Origin: Thiodiazotropha sp037382065
GTDB taxonomy: Bacteria; Pseudomonadota; Gammaproteobacteria; Chromatiales; Chromatiaceae
Direction: 5' to 3'
DNA: 6,054 bases
NCBI GenBank assembly: GCA_037382065.1
Contig: JARRQF010000235.1
Location: 1-6,054, forward strand
Shown: piece after piece, positions 5,082 through 6,054 of the stretch
How positions within the stretch are numbered: the stretch's first letter is position 1
Layout: the number at the start of each line of letters is the position of its first letter
Notes under the pieces: model-generated
Database searches by the model: none
What the model saw: only the letters and a program-made list of their open reading frames with translations
What the model was told of the DNA's origin: nothing
Translations under genes and position numbers: made by a program

Positions 5082-5843
5082 CTAAAAATCTGCTTCAATC
5101 CCAAAATAGAGGCCATCAAAGTCCCAGTCTGCATAAAACCCATCTAGATCATCCAATTCCAGAGACAAACGACGATAGCCCCCTTTCAACTTAACATCTA
5201 CTCCCGGGCTTTCAAGCAAACCGTAAGCGGCTCCCACCAGATAATCCTGCAAGGTGTGATCACCAAAAGATAGGAAATTGAAATCGCCATAAAAGTATAA
5301 TCTTGTAGCAGGGATACCAACCTGAGCAGCACCATATACCATCGGGACATAGCCATCGAAATAGCCTTTTGAGCTAATATAGCCTCCACTCTCTTTAAGT
5401 CGAATATCACCATCCAGAAATTTCATATTCAGACCTAAATCAAAAGATACTGTATCGTTATCAAACAACTCATAGTAGAAAATCAAATCGGTGCTTTGAA
5501 CAGAAAAATCGACATTCACATTTGTATTGAATGGATAATCAACCCCTCCATAATGAAATGTACTAGTGAGGGTTTTACTATCTTCCGCACTTAAATTACT
5601 GGTTCGAATTTTGACATTTGGTAGCAACGGTATCGGATGTTCAAGTGCCAGGGATAAGACCCCAACTTGTACGGTCCCAAGATCGAAGGATTGCTGTAGG
5701 GAAGATGTAGTGTCAGAAAATGAACCGGATGAGCTCATATTCCAAAAATTGGCCTCTGCAGTTAATCCCAAAGTTGTATCAGCTTGAACCTGTGTAGTTA
5801 GGAGCACAGATAAAAGTACCAAGCAGTATCGTTTTCTGATCAC
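5082..5843 (-). CDS. TIGR04219-type outer-membrane beta-barrel protein
   Basis: The predicted 253-residue precursor begins with a basic stretch (IRKR), a hydrophobic core and VQA, giving a Sec signal peptide cleaved after residue 21. The mature part alternates polar and hydrophobic residues in beta-strand fashion, lacks membrane helices, and ends in Phe (GIEADF), the usual outer-membrane insertion signal. The opening DTTLGLTAEANFWNMSSSG and the closing pattern (YGDFNFLSFGD, GAAYGLLESPGVDVKLKGGYRRLSLELDD, YFGIEADF, in pieces) resemble the TIGR04219 family of unnamed outer-membrane proteins, as does the length. I chose GTG at 5843 because GGAG (5851-5854) sits seven bases upstream and the signal peptide begins there; an ATG at 5894 would add 17 residues, lies inside a hairpin and spoils the signal peptide. 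It lies between rlmB and rpsF, where Pseudomonas has no such gene. Substrate or ligand is unknown. Confidence 0.82.
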   Translation of the reverse strand: MIRKRYCLVLLSVLLTTQVQADTTLGLTAEANFWNMSSSGSFSDTTSSLQQSFDLGTVQVGVLSLALEHPIPLLPNVKIRTSNLSAEDSKTLTSTFHYGGVDYPFNTNVNVDFSVQSTDLIFYYELFDNDTVSFDLGLNMKFLDGDIRLKESGGYISSKGYFDGYVPMVYGAAQVGIPATRLYFYGDFNFLSFGDHTLQDYLVGAAYGLLESPGVDVKLKGGYRRLSLELDDLDGFYADWDFDGLYFGIEADF

Positions 5844-5880
5844 TTTAAATCTCCATATAAGTAAACTTTCAAATACTTTA

Positions 5881-5905
5881 GCTCTGAACAGCATGCGTTC
5901 AGGGC
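5881..5905. repeat. 9-bp hairpin between rlmB and the outer-membrane protein gene
   Basis: GCTCTGAAC (5881-5889) and GTTCAGGGC (5897-5905) pair over nine positions with one T-G mismatch that is G-U compatible in one RNA orientation, around a 7-nt centre containing GCATGC. It begins 11 nt after the rlmB stop and ends about 37 nt before the next start. Without a following T-run it is at best a weak terminator; it might also be an operator or an mRNA-end stabiliser. Confidence 0.45.
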
Positions 5906-5916
5906 TGAATTAATAA

Positions 5917-6054
5917 TCAGGTGCCGCAGCGCTGCCTAACAGCTTCATAGAGTGACACACCTGCAGCAACAGAAACATTGAGGCTCTCCACACTTCCCGC
6001 CATTGGCAGTTTGACTAATAAGTCACACTGTTCACGGGTCAGTCTGCGCATGCC
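5917..6054 (-). CDS. rlmB: 23S rRNA (guanosine-2251-2'-O)-methyltransferase RlmB, C-terminal fragment
   Basis: RlmB is a SpoU-family (SPOUT, knotted) methyltransferase that uses S-adenosylmethionine to methylate the 2'-O of G2251 in the 23S rRNA P loop. Only the last 45 codons are in the window; the gene runs off the right edge. The visible sequence GMRRLTREQCDLLVKLPM then AGSVESLNVSVAAGVSLYEA covers the third SpoU motif, where the IPM-x-G-SLNVS-A segment forms the knot and binds the cofactor. It closely matches the E. coli C-terminus, with a short tail (VRQRCGT) before TGA 5917-5919. It is the upstream neighbour of rpsF in Pseudomonas too, here separated from it by the outer-membrane protein gene. 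Confidence 0.95.
   Translation of the reverse strand, partial: GMRRLTREQCDLLVKLPMAGSVESLNVSVAAGVSLYEAVRQRCGT

Noticed and set aside
5844..5894. Upstream ATG start for the outer-membrane protein gene
   Set aside because: The ATG lies in the loop of the 5881-5905 hairpin, has no ribosome binding site, and would bury the signal peptide behind 17 extra residues. The GTG at 5843 fits better.

Overview
The window reads as chromosome of a gammaproteobacterium with moderate G+C. The ribosomal proteins S6, S18 and L9, the replicative helicase DnaB and the tail of RlmB are all close to their gammaproteobacterial relatives. The minus-strand order rlmB, (outer-membrane protein), rpsF, rpsR, DUF2232 membrane protein, rplI, dnaB matches the arrangement known from Pseudomonas, in which priB is absent and a DUF2232 protein lies between rpsR and rplI. 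Relic insertion sequences and palindromic repeats would suit an environmental or symbiotic sulfur-oxidiser type of genome. That last point is an impression, not a demonstration.

Layout from left to right. Positions 1-720 (+) hold the C-terminal part of an unrecognised, probably exported protein whose start lies outside the window. It converges on dnaB (798-2207, -), and a 53-bp inverted repeat between them looks like a shared bidirectional terminator. The 508-bp gap between dnaB and rplI (2208-2715) has no credible gene. It holds a short dnaB leader with a small inverted repeat, a decayed IS200/IS605-type 3' end (about 2291-2440), and a 266-bp block (2449-2714) bounded by the same inverted repeat seen after dnaB and full of internal palindromes. 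Next come rplI (2716-3165), the DUF2232 gene (3240-4151), rpsR (4181-4405) and rpsF (4451-4882), all on the minus strand and closely spaced. A good sigma-70-type promoter with a GC-rich discriminator lies about 120 nt upstream of rpsF. Further right are a beta-barrel outer-membrane protein of the TIGR04219 type (5082-5843, -) and the last 45 codons of rlmB (5917-6054, -).

Functionally the core is translation and replication. S6 and S18 bind as a pair to the 30S platform, L9 is on the 50S subunit, RlmB methylates 23S rRNA, and DnaB unwinds DNA at the fork. Most of the window is ordinary. The parts worth a second look are the repeat-rich dnaB-rplI gap, the repeated CCTAAAAAGATCAG motif, a perfect 22-bp palindrome inside the 5' end of dnaB, and the unidentified protein at the left edge. 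I see no tRNA, rRNA, CRISPR array, defence system or obvious novel multi-gene system.
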